Shown here in pieces: positions 35,142 to 42,109 of a stretch of DNA of 42,109 nucleotides. The notes beneath the pieces were generated by a model, which had not been told where the DNA came from, made no database searches, and was given only the letters and a program-made list of their open reading frames with translations. Every line of letters begins with the position of its first letter. Position 1 is the first letter of the stretch. Where the stretch lies: positions 1 to 42,109 of the forward strand of contig PUKV01000169.1 of the NCBI GenBank assembly GCA_003550645.1, given 5' to 3'. The translations under genes and the position numbers were made by a program. The DNA is from Syntrophomonadaceae bacterium (GTDB lineage Bacteria; Bacillota; Dethiobacteria; DTU022).

Positions 35142-35973
35142 AGTAATGCGTTTATCGATACCCCTGGCTGTTGTCGCCATCGTATCGGCGGCCCTGCTGA
35201 CCGGGGTGCATAATGTAACTGAACCGGTAATCAGGGAAAGGGAACAGCAGGAATACCTGGAAGCCCTGGAAAGGTTTTTCCCGGCTCTTGATGATTTTGA
35301 AACTGAAGAAATTAACGGTGATCAATTCGACCTGGTTTATGACCAGGACGGGGAAAAACTGGGAGTTATGGCTGCAGTGCAAACCCAGGGCTATGAAGGG
35401 ACGATTACCTATAACCTGGCAGTTGATGCTGAAGCCGAAATTATTGGCATCCTGGTGGTTTCCCATTCCGAAACACCGGGAATCGGTGATGTGATCACCA
35501 CCGATAATTTCCAGGAACAATTCATTGGTAAAAGTTTTGAAGATCCCCTTGAGGCTGGTGAAGATGTCGATACGGTTAGCGGGGCTACTATAAGCACTGA
35601 GGCGATGATTGGCTCAATCAGGCGTACTGTTACCACCATCGGCGAAAATTTTTTAGGTAAAGAAAGACAGGCTTTTGGCCTTGAAGATTTAACCGATGGA
35701 GTATACCGGGGCAGTGTAGAAGGGACCTACGGTGACCTGGTGGTTGAGGTTGAATTTAGAGATGGCAGGATCCAGGCTATAGAAGTCATAGAGCAGAATG
35801 AAACGGAAGCTTATTTTATGGAAGTTTATCCGGAAATACCCGAAAAGATTATCGAAGAACAAGAACTAGCAGTTGATGTGCAGAGCGGCGCGACTTTGAG
35901 TGCCGAAAGAATTGTAGCCGCAGTGAGGAATGCCCTGGAGGGCGCTCCTGAAGGCGAAGGCGGTGATAACTAA
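35134..35973 (+). CDS. rnfG: Rnf electron transport complex subunit G with an additional C-terminal FMN-binding domain
   Basis: RnfG carries a covalently bound FMN on the outer face of the membrane. One N-terminal membrane segment (IPLAVVAIVSAALLTGVH) anchors it. The normal FMN_bind domain ends with VDTVSGATISTEAMIG at about 147-162; the Thr of SGAT is the expected attachment site. At 279 residues the protein is longer than typical RnfG (about 190-210). The last 90 residues form a second FMN_bind-like domain, starting GVYRGSVEGTYGDLVVEVEF and ending in VQSGATLSAERIVAAV, with its own SGAT. The start is GTG behind GGGGGGGTGAG. The rnfE start overlaps its stop (TAATG). Confidence 0.95.
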   Translation: MREVMRLSIPLAVVAIVSAALLTGVHNVTEPVIREREQQEYLEALERFFPALDDFETEEINGDQFDLVYDQDGEKLGVMAAVQTQGYEGTITYNLAVDAEAEIIGILVVSHSETPGIGDVITTDNFQEQFIGKSFEDPLEAGEDVDTVSGATISTEAMIGSIRRTVTTIGENFLGKERQAFGLEDLTDGVYRGSVEGTYGDLVVEVEFRDGRIQAIEVIEQNETEAYFMEVYPEIPEKIIEEQELAVDVQSGATLSAERIVAAVRNALEGAPEGEGGDN

Positions 35974-36599
35974 TGAGTGCTCCTAATCCATATTTAGATG
36001 ATCTATCCAAGGGAATAATCAAGGAAAACCCCGTATTTCGTATGCTGCTGGGGATGTGCCCTGTCCTGGGTGTCACCGGATATTTCATCAACGGCCTGGG
36101 TATGGGCCTGGCGGCGACAGCTGTCCTGATTGCTTCTAACGTGGTCATTGCCGCTTTAAAAAATTTTATTCCACCCCAGGTCCGGATTCCCTGCTTTATT
36201 GTGGTTATAGCTACGTTCGTCACGATTATTGAAATGGTTTTACAGGCATTCCAGCCTGTCCTTTATGAAGCTCTGGGGGTGTTTGTTCCCCTGATCGTTG
36301 TGAACTGTGTTATCCTGGGCCGGGCCGAAGCATTTGCCAGCAAGAAACCGGTCCTGCGGGCCCTGGTAGACGGTGTCGGGGTAGGGCTGGGTTTTACCCT
36401 GGCCCTCGGTATCCTGGCCCTGGTTAGGGAAGTAGCGGGTCAGGGTACGATTATGGGCCCCGATCCGGAAAGTGCAATTCTGCTTTTTGGCCAGGGATTT
36501 CAACCGATGGGTTTATTCGGCCAGCCGCCTGGAGCATTTATCGCGCTTGGACTGCTGCTTGGCCTGACCAATGTGATTTTTAAGAAGTTCAATATCTAA
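35973..36599 (+). CDS. rnfE: Rnf electron transport complex subunit E
   Basis: This is a 208-residue integral membrane protein of the RnfA/RnfE/NqrDE family. The signature LLGMCPVLGVTGYFINGLGM near residue 25 and the second half LVPLIVVNCVILGRAEAFAS, carrying the conserved Cys, mark the pair of half-repeats that hold a shared iron-sulfur centre with RnfA. It overlaps rnfG by one base; rnfA follows after about 70 bases. Confidence 0.95.
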   Translation: MSAPNPYLDDLSKGIIKENPVFRMLLGMCPVLGVTGYFINGLGMGLAATAVLIASNVVIAALKNFIPPQVRIPCFIVVIATFVTIIEMVLQAFQPVLYEALGVFVPLIVVNCVILGRAEAFASKKPVLRALVDGVGVGLGFTLALGILALVREVAGQGTIMGPDPESAILLFGQGFQPMGLFGQPPGAFIALGLLLGLTNVIFKKFNI

Positions 36600-36670
36600 A
36601 GAAATACCGGTTTTGCAGATATAAGGGTTAAGCATATTAAAAAGAGAGCTACCGGTGGCAGGAGGTTTTT

Positions 36671-37252
36671 ATGGAAACACTGTTATCAATAATATTTATC
36701 TATATCCTGGTAGATAACTTTGTATTGCAGCGATTTTTTGGGATCTGTCCTTTCCTCGGGGTATCCAGAAAAATGGAAACAGCTGTCGGCATGAGTATGG
36801 CAGTGATCTTTGTTATGACCATGGCAACTCTTGTTACCTGGCTGCTTTATACTTTTGTTCTTGTGCAGTTTAACCTGGAATATTTACAAATCGTTACCTT
36901 TATCCTGGTGATCGCCTCCCTGGTTCAGCTTGTGGAAACACCCCTGCGTAAAATCAGCCCGACCCTCTACCAGGGGCTTGGTATTTTTCTCCCCCTGATT
37001 ACCACCAACTGTGCCATTATGGCGGTGGCTCTTTTGGCGGTAAGGGAAGAATTTGCATTTATTGAAGCAGTGGTTTTCGGGGTTGCGGCATCGCTTGGTT
37101 TTTCCCTGGCTCTTGTGATTATGGCCGGGATCAGGGAGCGCCTGGAGCTGGCCAACATACCTGATGTTTTGCAAGGCTCAGCGGTTACCCTGATTACTGC
37201 GGGAATTCTTTCCCTTGCTTTCCAGGGATTCAGGGGTATGCTGACTTTATAA
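36671..37252 (+). CDS. rnfA: Rnf electron transport complex subunit A
   Basis: This is a 193-residue integral membrane protein, partner of RnfE. It has DNFVLQRFFGICPFLGVSRK near residue 15 and GIFLPLITTNCAIMAVALL, each with the conserved Cys of the family. About six membrane segments are seen. The ribosome binding site is GGAGG. Order and length are as in clostridial Rnf. Confidence 0.95.
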   Translation: METLLSIIFIYILVDNFVLQRFFGICPFLGVSRKMETAVGMSMAVIFVMTMATLVTWLLYTFVLVQFNLEYLQIVTFILVIASLVQLVETPLRKISPTLYQGLGIFLPLITTNCAIMAVALLAVREEFAFIEAVVFGVAASLGFSLALVIMAGIRERLELANIPDVLQGSAVTLITAGILSLAFQGFRGMLTL

Positions 37253-37306
37253 CAGACATGAGCTTGCAGTTTTTTAAGTAATTATTTATTACGAGGTGAA
37301 TTTAGG

Positions 37307-38170
37307 GTGCAGATATTATATGCAATTATCGCCCTGGGCTTGATTGGCCTGGCTTTTGGAATCCTTCTCTCCATGGCAGCTAAAGTGTTTGCTGTTAAGG
37401 GAGATCCCAGGGTGGATAAAGTTAAAGATGTTCTTCCCGGGGCCAACTGCGGCGCCTGTGGTTATGCCGGTTGTGTCCAGTTCGCTGAAGCTGTGGTAAG
37501 AGGGGAAGCCGATCCCGCCGGCTGTATTCCCGGGGGACGCGATACCGCCAGTGCCCTGGCCGCAGAGCTGGGACTGGAAATGGCCGAAACAGAGCCGCTG
37601 GTGGCGACTGTATTTTGTATCGGGGATAATGAAAAAGCGGCTGATTTGTTCATATATGACGGTGTGGAGGATTGTGCTGTTGCCGGGATTTTTAACGGGG
37701 GCTTTAAAGCCTGTATGTATGGCTGCCTGGGCCTTGGGAATTGTGTCAGGGCCTGTCCTTTTGAAGCAATCGAAATGGGCAGCCACGGCCTGCCGGTTGT
37801 TGACCAGGAAGCCTGTACCGGCTGCGGTCTGTGTGTGAATGCCTGCCCGCGTGATTTGATAAAAACCCTGCCCCGCGGGTCAAACCAGGGGCACCTGGTA
37901 TTGTGCAGTTCTCATGGTCGGGGTAAAAGTGTTTCCAAAGTTTGTTCGGTGGGCTGCATAGCCTGCAAGGCTTGCGTAAAAGCCTGTCCGCAGGAAGCTA
38001 TAGACATGGAAGAAAAGCTGGCTGTAATCGATCTTGACAAATGCGATGATTGCGGCGAGTGCGTGCCTGTTTGTCCGCCGGGAACTATTTACCCGCGCAC
38101 GGCAATACCCAGGAACCTGGCAGACGTCGAAAGCAGGCCTGCTGCTGCCGTATCTGAAGAGGGCAGTTGA
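37307..38170 (+). CDS. rnfB: Rnf electron transport complex subunit B (ferredoxin-reacting)
   Basis: RnfB accepts electrons from reduced ferredoxin. It begins with a membrane anchor (ILYAIIALGLIGLAFGILLS), followed by the Fe-S domain GANCGACGYAGC...GCIPGG. It then has CMYGCLGLGNCVRACP and three more ferredoxin motifs, CTGCGLCVNACP, CIACKACVKACP and CDDCGECVPVCP. With 287 residues and five visible cluster motifs, it is of the clostridial multi-cluster kind. The start is GTG behind GAGGTG. It closes the rnf genes; no clear terminator separates it from the antiporter genes 90 bases on. Confidence 0.95.
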   Translation: MQILYAIIALGLIGLAFGILLSMAAKVFAVKGDPRVDKVKDVLPGANCGACGYAGCVQFAEAVVRGEADPAGCIPGGRDTASALAAELGLEMAETEPLVATVFCIGDNEKAADLFIYDGVEDCAVAGIFNGGFKACMYGCLGLGNCVRACPFEAIEMGSHGLPVVDQEACTGCGLCVNACPRDLIKTLPRGSNQGHLVLCSSHGRGKSVSKVCSVGCIACKACVKACPQEAIDMEEKLAVIDLDKCDDCGECVPVCPPGTIYPRTAIPRNLADVESRPAAAVSEEGS

Positions 38171-38261
38171 TAGACACGGTTCTATAGTTGTTGGAGCATG
38201 TGAAATAATTATTATGCCTGCTGTTTTATCAGTAAATAACTAACCGGGTGGCTGATTTGAA

Positions 38262-38753
38262 ATGAGCAAACAATGGTTGAATTACATCGGTATAACCCTG
38301 ATCCTGTTCACTTTTTGGATTGCTGTCAGCGGTCAGCTGCATGTGCCCCAGCTGGCGGTAGGCCTGGCTGCTTCAGCTTTCATAGTTTTTTTTAACCGCA
38401 ACTTGATCATTACCGCTCGGGACAGGCCTCCGGTTACCATTAAGAATGTCTTCTGGATTATTGGTTACTTTTTTAAATTACTCAGGGACATCCTGATTGC
38501 CAACTTCCAGGTGGCTTATCTTGTTCTGCATCCAAAGATGCCCATTGTTCCCACCATGGTGCCGATGCGGGTGGACATAGATAGTGTGGCCAGCCGCGTG
38601 CTGCTGGGTAATTCAATTACGCTCTGCCCGGGAACATTAACGGTGCTGGCGGATGAAAAAGACTTTCTCATCCATGCATTGACGGTGGAAAGCGGCGAGG
38701 CTATTACACAGTGGCATCCTATTACCAGGCTTCAGCAGATGGAGCGTGAATAA
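38262..38753 (+). CDS. mrpE: Na+/H+ antiporter subunit E (MrpE/MnhE; MbhA equivalent)
   Basis: This is a 163-residue membrane protein with N-terminal hydrophobic segments (TLILFTFWIAVSGQLHVPQL) and the conserved soluble tail, SRVLLGNSITLCPGTLTVLA, that identifies MrpE. It starts the antiporter module. The following gene starts two bases after its stop. Confidence 0.92.
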   Translation: MSKQWLNYIGITLILFTFWIAVSGQLHVPQLAVGLAASAFIVFFNRNLIITARDRPPVTIKNVFWIIGYFFKLLRDILIANFQVAYLVLHPKMPIVPTMVPMRVDIDSVASRVLLGNSITLCPGTLTVLADEKDFLIHALTVESGEAITQWHPITRLQQMERE

Positions 38754-38755
38754 AA

Positions 38756-39037
38756 ATGATCTATGAACAGATCCTTGATTATTTATACACTATCGGGGCA
38801 ATCCTGGTTATGCTCATGATCTTTTTTTCCATGATCAGGGCCCTGGCCGGGCCGACAGCGCCGGACCGGGTAGTGGCGATCAATATCATCACCACTTATA
38901 CCCTGATTATCATTACCTTGATTGCCCGCATTTATGAACAGGTCTATTTCCTTGATATCGCCATGGTATATGCCCTGATGGGCTTTATTACCACTATTGG
39001 CGTGGCCAAGTACCTGGAGAAAGGAGCCCTGGACTGA
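38756..39037 (+). CDS. mrpF: Na+/H+ antiporter subunit F (MrpF; MbhB equivalent)
   Basis: This is a 93-residue protein with three membrane helices. The family motif RALAGPTAPDRVVAINIITT follows the first helix, and LDIAMVYALMGFITTIGVAK ends the third. It lies between mrpE and mrpG with almost no spacing. Confidence 0.92.
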   Translation: MIYEQILDYLYTIGAILVMLMIFFSMIRALAGPTAPDRVVAINIITTYTLIIITLIARIYEQVYFLDIAMVYALMGFITTIGVAKYLEKGALD

Positions 39038-39045
39038 TCGACGCC

Positions 39046-39366
39046 GTGCTGAATATCATACTGTATATTGCTTCAATAATTTCGTTCATCATTGGGTTAT
39101 TTTTCCTGGCAGTTGCAACCATTGGTTTACTGCGTCTGCCTGATATTTACAACCGGCTTCATGCGACGACCAAGTGCGACACCCTGGGGGCGGGCCTGGT
39201 CCTTTTGTCCCTTGCCTTGCAGAGTGAACTGGCAGTTGCGATCAGGCTGGCTCTCTTAATTATTTTCATTGTAATTACCAACCCGACGGCTGCCCATGTT
39301 ATCGCCAGGGCTGCCTATAGAACCGGGATTACTCCCTTAATCGGCAGGAGTGAGTCGGATGGTTGA
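39046..39366 (+). CDS. mrpG: Na+/H+ antiporter subunit G (MrpG; MbhC equivalent)
   Basis: This is a protein of about 106 residues with three helices and the MrpG motif TIGLLRLPDIYNRLHATTKC then DTLGAGL. The first standard start is GTG at 39046, 19 bases after AGGAG; an in-frame CTG at 39034 has better spacing (7 bases) and would overlap the mrpF stop as CTGA. The next gene overlaps its end by 8 bases. Confidence 0.9.
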   Translation: MLNIILYIASIISFIIGLFFLAVATIGLLRLPDIYNRLHATTKCDTLGAGLVLLSLALQSELAVAIRLALLIIFIVITNPTAAHVIARAAYRTGITPLIGRSESDG

Positions 39367-39610
39367 TGTGTTGACTGAAGTCTTAAATGTTTTGTTACTA
39401 CTGTTTTTAGTGGTTTGCGCAATTGCTGTAGCCCAGATCCGTGATATGCTCAGCGCCGTGATTGTGTTTGCTTCTTTTGGCTTGATTATGGCTATTGTCT
39501 GGCAGCAGCTTAGCTCACCCGACGTGGCCATGGTTGAAGCAGCACTTGGCACCGGGGTTACCACCTTGCTTTTGATAGCAGCTATCAGCAAAACCAGGCG
39601 GGCCGAGTGA
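39359..39610 (+). CDS. DUF4040 antiporter subunit (MbhD-like, equivalent to a C-terminal part of MrpA)
   Basis: This small protein of 83 residues has three hydrophobic segments and the DUF4040 pattern RDMLSAVIVFASFGLIMAIV followed by SSPDVAMVEAALGTGVTTLL. In standard Mrp antiporters this region is fused to the end of MrpA; here it is a separate gene as in Mbh-type systems. The start is ATG 39359, 8 bases after AGGAG; an in-frame GTG at 39350 overlaps that site. Confidence 0.85.
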   Translation: MVDVLTEVLNVLLLLFLVVCAIAVAQIRDMLSAVIVFASFGLIMAIVWQQLSSPDVAMVEAALGTGVTTLLLIAAISKTRRAE

Positions 39611-39643
39611 GTATCCTTGGTATCCTTGAGGGGGGATATTTAA

Positions 39644-39979
39644 ATGGAAGATATTCTGTTTATAATTATCGCGGCTATTTTTGCCATGCGTTACCTATTA
39701 CGGCTTCAAGCCCGCGGTGTATTCACGATTTTGCTGGTCGGCTTAATCGGTTTTTTCTTCAGCTTTACAGTTGCGGAAATGCCGCCCTTTGGTGACCCTA
39801 ATAACCCGGTTTTTAATGAAATTCCAGCCCGTTATATGGGCGAAGGGATAGCAGATACTGGAGCCGTCAATATTGTTAGCAGTGTTATTATCGATTACCG
39901 CGCTTTTGACACCCTGGGTGAGGCAACGGTCCTTTTCGTGGCTATAGCTGCGGTAATTGCTACCTTAAAATCTCACTAG
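39644..39979 (+). CDS. MbhE-like antiporter/hydrogenase membrane subunit
   Basis: This 111-residue protein has two N-terminal hydrophobic segments, a conserved loop (ADTGAVNIVSSVIIDYRAFD then TLGEATVLF) and a C-terminal helix. The DYRAFDTLGEATVLF motif is that of the MbhE/MrpA C-terminal domain. The gene lies between the DUF4040 gene and mrpB, the Mbh order. The ribosome binding site is GGGGGG. Confidence 0.82.
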   Translation: MEDILFIIIAAIFAMRYLLRLQARGVFTILLVGLIGFFFSFTVAEMPPFGDPNNPVFNEIPARYMGEGIADTGAVNIVSSVIIDYRAFDTLGEATVLFVAIAAVIATLKSH

Positions 39980-39996
39980 CGAGGAGGCAGGTTAAC

Positions 39997-40440
39997 GTGG
40001 AAGATCAAATTGTTCGGATCACCAGCAGGCTTGTAGCGCCTTTTATCCAGGTGTACGGTATCTATGTTATCCTGCACGGACACCTGTCGCCTGGTGGGGG
40101 ATTTTCAGGAGGAGCAATATTTGGGGCCAGCCTGGTCCTGGTTGCCCTGTCATTCAACCTTGAAGTTGGAGCCAAGCAGATTTCACATGCTACAGCATCC
40201 GTCCTGGAAAGCGGTGGAGCGCTTGGCTTTGTTATAACCGGGCTGGTGGGGGTGGCCGTAGGAGCCAACTTTTTGGCCAACCGGGCGGCCGGGTTCCCCC
40301 TTGGTGAAACCGGGGAGTTTTTTAGCGCGGGAGCGATATTTATTATTACAGCTTTCCTCGGGGTTAAGGTGGCCAGCACAATTGTAACCCTGTTCTATAA
40401 CATTATCGAGGGGGAAGATAAAAGTGGAGATGCTCATTAA
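39997..40440 (+). CDS. mrpB: Na+/H+ antiporter subunit B (MrpB/MnhB; MbhF equivalent)
   Basis: This is a 147-residue membrane protein of the MnhB family: YGIYVILHGHLSPGGGFSGG then AIFGASLVLVAL is the defining segment, and four helices are seen. The start is GTG behind GAGGAGG. It overlaps mrpC by 17 bases. Confidence 0.92.
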   Translation: MEDQIVRITSRLVAPFIQVYGIYVILHGHLSPGGGFSGGAIFGASLVLVALSFNLEVGAKQISHATASVLESGGALGFVITGLVGVAVGANFLANRAAGFPLGETGEFFSAGAIFIITAFLGVKVASTIVTLFYNIIEGEDKSGDAH

Positions 40441-40795
40441 GATTGTCCACAACTATTATTACATGGTGGCGATCCTGTTATTTGTTATTGGCATGCACAC
40501 CATGCTTACACACTCGAACCTGATCAAAAAGGTGATCGCCATGAATATCATGGACACCTCGGTGTTTTTAATGTTTGTTGCAGTCGGTTACACTTACGGG
40601 GGAGCGGCACCGATTATTACTGCTCCGGCCAACGAAGTCCTGTATGTAAACCCTCTTCCAGGATCCCTGATGCTGACCGGGATTGTTGTCGCTGTCAGTA
40701 TTACCGCTTATGCTTTAAGCCTGGTCGTGAAAATATATCGTTACTATGGAACTGTTGATTATGATGAAATTTGCCTGATAAGGAGCCAGGAGTAG
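40424..40795 (+). CDS. mrpC: Na+/H+ antiporter subunit C (MrpC, NuoK-like; MbhG equivalent)
   Basis: This 123-residue protein has three membrane helices, homologous to NuoK of complex I. The family pattern is IGMHTMLTHSNLIKKVIAMN then IMDTSVFLMFVAVG and LMLTGIVVAVSITAYALSLV. The start is GTG. Its TAG stop shares one base with the GTG start of the next gene, showing that TAG normally acts as stop in this cluster. Confidence 0.92.
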   Translation: MEMLIKIVHNYYYMVAILLFVIGMHTMLTHSNLIKKVIAMNIMDTSVFLMFVAVGYTYGGAAPIITAPANEVLYVNPLPGSLMLTGIVVAVSITAYALSLVVKIYRYYGTVDYDEICLIRSQE

Positions 40796-42109
40796 TGGGA
40801 TTAACAAATCATTTTCCAGCCTTAATCTTAGCAATTCTCTTAAGCATATCGTTCTTGTCCCCGATTTTGTACCGCTAGGCCAGAAAATTTAGTGCACCGG
40901 CCTTGATCACTTCGCTGTTCCTGGCCCTGGTAATGGCGATTTACCTTCTGGTCCAGGTTTACCAGGTTGGTGAATTTTCTTATTACATGGGTGGATGGCC
41001 TCCACCCTGGGGCATTGAGTTAAAAGTGAATCTGATCCGGGTTTACATGCTGCTGGTTGTCCTGGCCGTCAGCCTCTGGATCATGGTTTATGCTTTAAAA
41101 GACCTGGAACACGAACTTAAAACGGAGGTGCTGGGTTGGTACTATACCCTCTATGCCCTGGTTGTCGGTTCTATGGCCGGAATGACCCTGACCAACGATC
41201 TCTTTAACCTGTTTGTGTTAATGGAAATATGCGCTATCTCAGCCTGTGCCATTATTTCTATTAAGGAAGATCGCGCCTGCCTGGAGGCAAGCTTTAAATA
41301 CTTGATCCTGAGCGCCATGGGAACCGGTTGTTTTTTGCTGGGAGTGGCCATGCTTTACATGGTTACCGGACATATGAATTACGACCTGGTGAATGAGTAC
41401 CTGCCTGCTGCCGTGGAGCAGTATCCAAATAATATGTTTGCTGCTTCAGCCTTGTTTATTGTAGCCTTTGGGACCAAGGCGGCCCTGTTTCCGCTCCATG
41501 TCTGGCTGCCCGATGCGCATGCTTCGGCGCCTTCACCTTCGAGCGCCATGCTTTCAGGCCTGGTGATTAAGATATATGCTTTTGCCTTGTTTATTGTTTT
41601 TTACCAGATATTTCCTCGCCCGCTGCTCGAATCAATACCGCTCAATGAAATTGTGCTCTGGCTCGCTTCAATGGGGATTATGTTTGGTTCGATATTTGCC
41701 ATGGTCCAGGTGGATTTGAAGAAGATGCTTGCTTACTCCAGTATTGGCCAAATCGGGTATGTTTTTTTGGGAATCGGGCTTGATGATACTATTGCCATTT
41801 CCGGCGGTTTTTATCATTTGCTTGTCCATGCGATCATGAAGTCGATGCTTTTTATGTGTGCCGGGGTAATTATTTATTCTACCGGCATTCGCCAGATCAA
41901 GCAGCTGGGCGGGATCGGGCAGGTTTTGCCGATAACTATGTTTGCCTTCACCATTGGAAGCGCTTCCATGATTGGCATACCCGGGACCGGGGGCCTGATC
42001 AGCAAATGGTACCTCGCCCTGGGGGCCCTGGAAATCGGACGTCCTATTTTCGTGGTTATAATTCTGGCCAGCAGTTTGTTGAATGCTGTTTATTATATGC
42101 CCATTATCG
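40795..42109 (+). CDS. mrpD: Na+/H+ antiporter subunit D-like (MrpD/NuoN family), 3' partial, with an in-frame TAG at codon 28
   Basis: This is an ion-translocating antiporter-like subunit related to NuoL/M/N. From the GTG at 40795 (after AGGAG) the frame reads MGLTNHFPALILAILLSISF then LSPILYR, then TAG at 40876-40878, then continues open to the window edge in the same frame with ARKFSAPALITSLFLALVM. The rest is fully family-like: NDLFNLFVLMEICAISACAI, FGTKAALFPLHVWLPDAHAS and LLVHAIMKSMLFMCAGVI carry the key charged and His residues. A restart at ATG 40933 lacks a ribosome binding site and would lose the first helix. A nonsense mutation or base error is likelier than decoded TAG; the gene may be broken. 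Confidence 0.85.

Noticed and set aside
40876-40878. Pyrrolysine at the TAG in mrpD
   Set aside because: TAG is used as an ordinary stop in neighbouring genes and no pyl genes are in the window; not claimed without further data.
1-42109. CRISPR arrays, prophage, insertion sequences or rRNA genes
   Set aside because: No regularly spaced repeats, transposase, integrase, phage structural genes or rRNA sequence were seen.

Overview
The window reads as a chromosome segment from an anaerobic Gram-positive bacterium, most likely a member of the Firmicutes (Clostridia or a related class). The evidence is the tig-clpP-clpX-lon-ysxC order, the LiaF-like membrane protein, strong AGGAGG ribosome binding sites, a FadR/FadN/FadA set of the Bacillus subtilis type, the clostridial rnfCDGEAB gene order, and ferredoxin-dependent enzymes. 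The species cannot be named from sequence alone. Gene density is high. Almost all genes look like ordinary vertically inherited chromosome; there is no phage, insertion sequence or CRISPR array.

Layout: (1) 1-3415, the end of a peptide/nickel-type ABC transporter operon (two ATPases, then the substrate-binding lipoprotein). (2) 3598-3811, tRNA-Gln and tRNA-His on the minus strand behind a near-consensus promoter. (3) 3962-8750, a LiaF-like protein, a MurE-like ligase lacking the usual diaminopimelate motif, a one-cluster ferredoxin, a cluster of DnaA boxes, a self-contained 27-residue lipoprotein gene, and an M24 peptidase. (4) 9205-13545, the minus-strand fatty-acid oxidation operon fadR-fadN-fadA with a clear FadR-type operator over its promoter. 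(5) 13844-20392, the protein quality-control cluster tig, clpP, clpX, lon, ysxC. (6) 20418-22859, an orphan acyl-CoA dehydratase activase and the biotin pair birA-bioY. (7) 23204-27950, glutamate dehydrogenase followed by a four-subunit 2-oxoacid:ferredoxin oxidoreductase (korDABC). (8) 28050-32577, a small membrane-anchored unknown, valS and folC. (9) 32811-38170, the full Rnf complex. (10) 38262-42109, an Mrp/Mbh-type cation antiporter module that runs off the window.

The genes suggest an amino-acid and fatty-acid using anaerobe. Imported peptides would give glutamate; glutamate dehydrogenase gives 2-oxoglutarate; Kor oxidises it to succinyl-CoA and reduces ferredoxin; Rnf passes these electrons to NAD while pumping ions; the neighbouring Mrp/Mbh module exchanges Na+ and H+. 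This chain is an inference from gene content and proximity.

Points most worth a second look: an in-frame TAG at codon 28 of the mrpD-like gene; an RnfG with a second C-terminal FMN-binding domain that has its own SGAT flavinylation-like motif; an antiporter module in the Mbh A-H order immediately behind Rnf; the MurE-like ligase without DNPR; the DnaA-box cluster; the tiny lipoprotein unit; and structured non-coding stretches upstream of gdhA and downstream of fadA.
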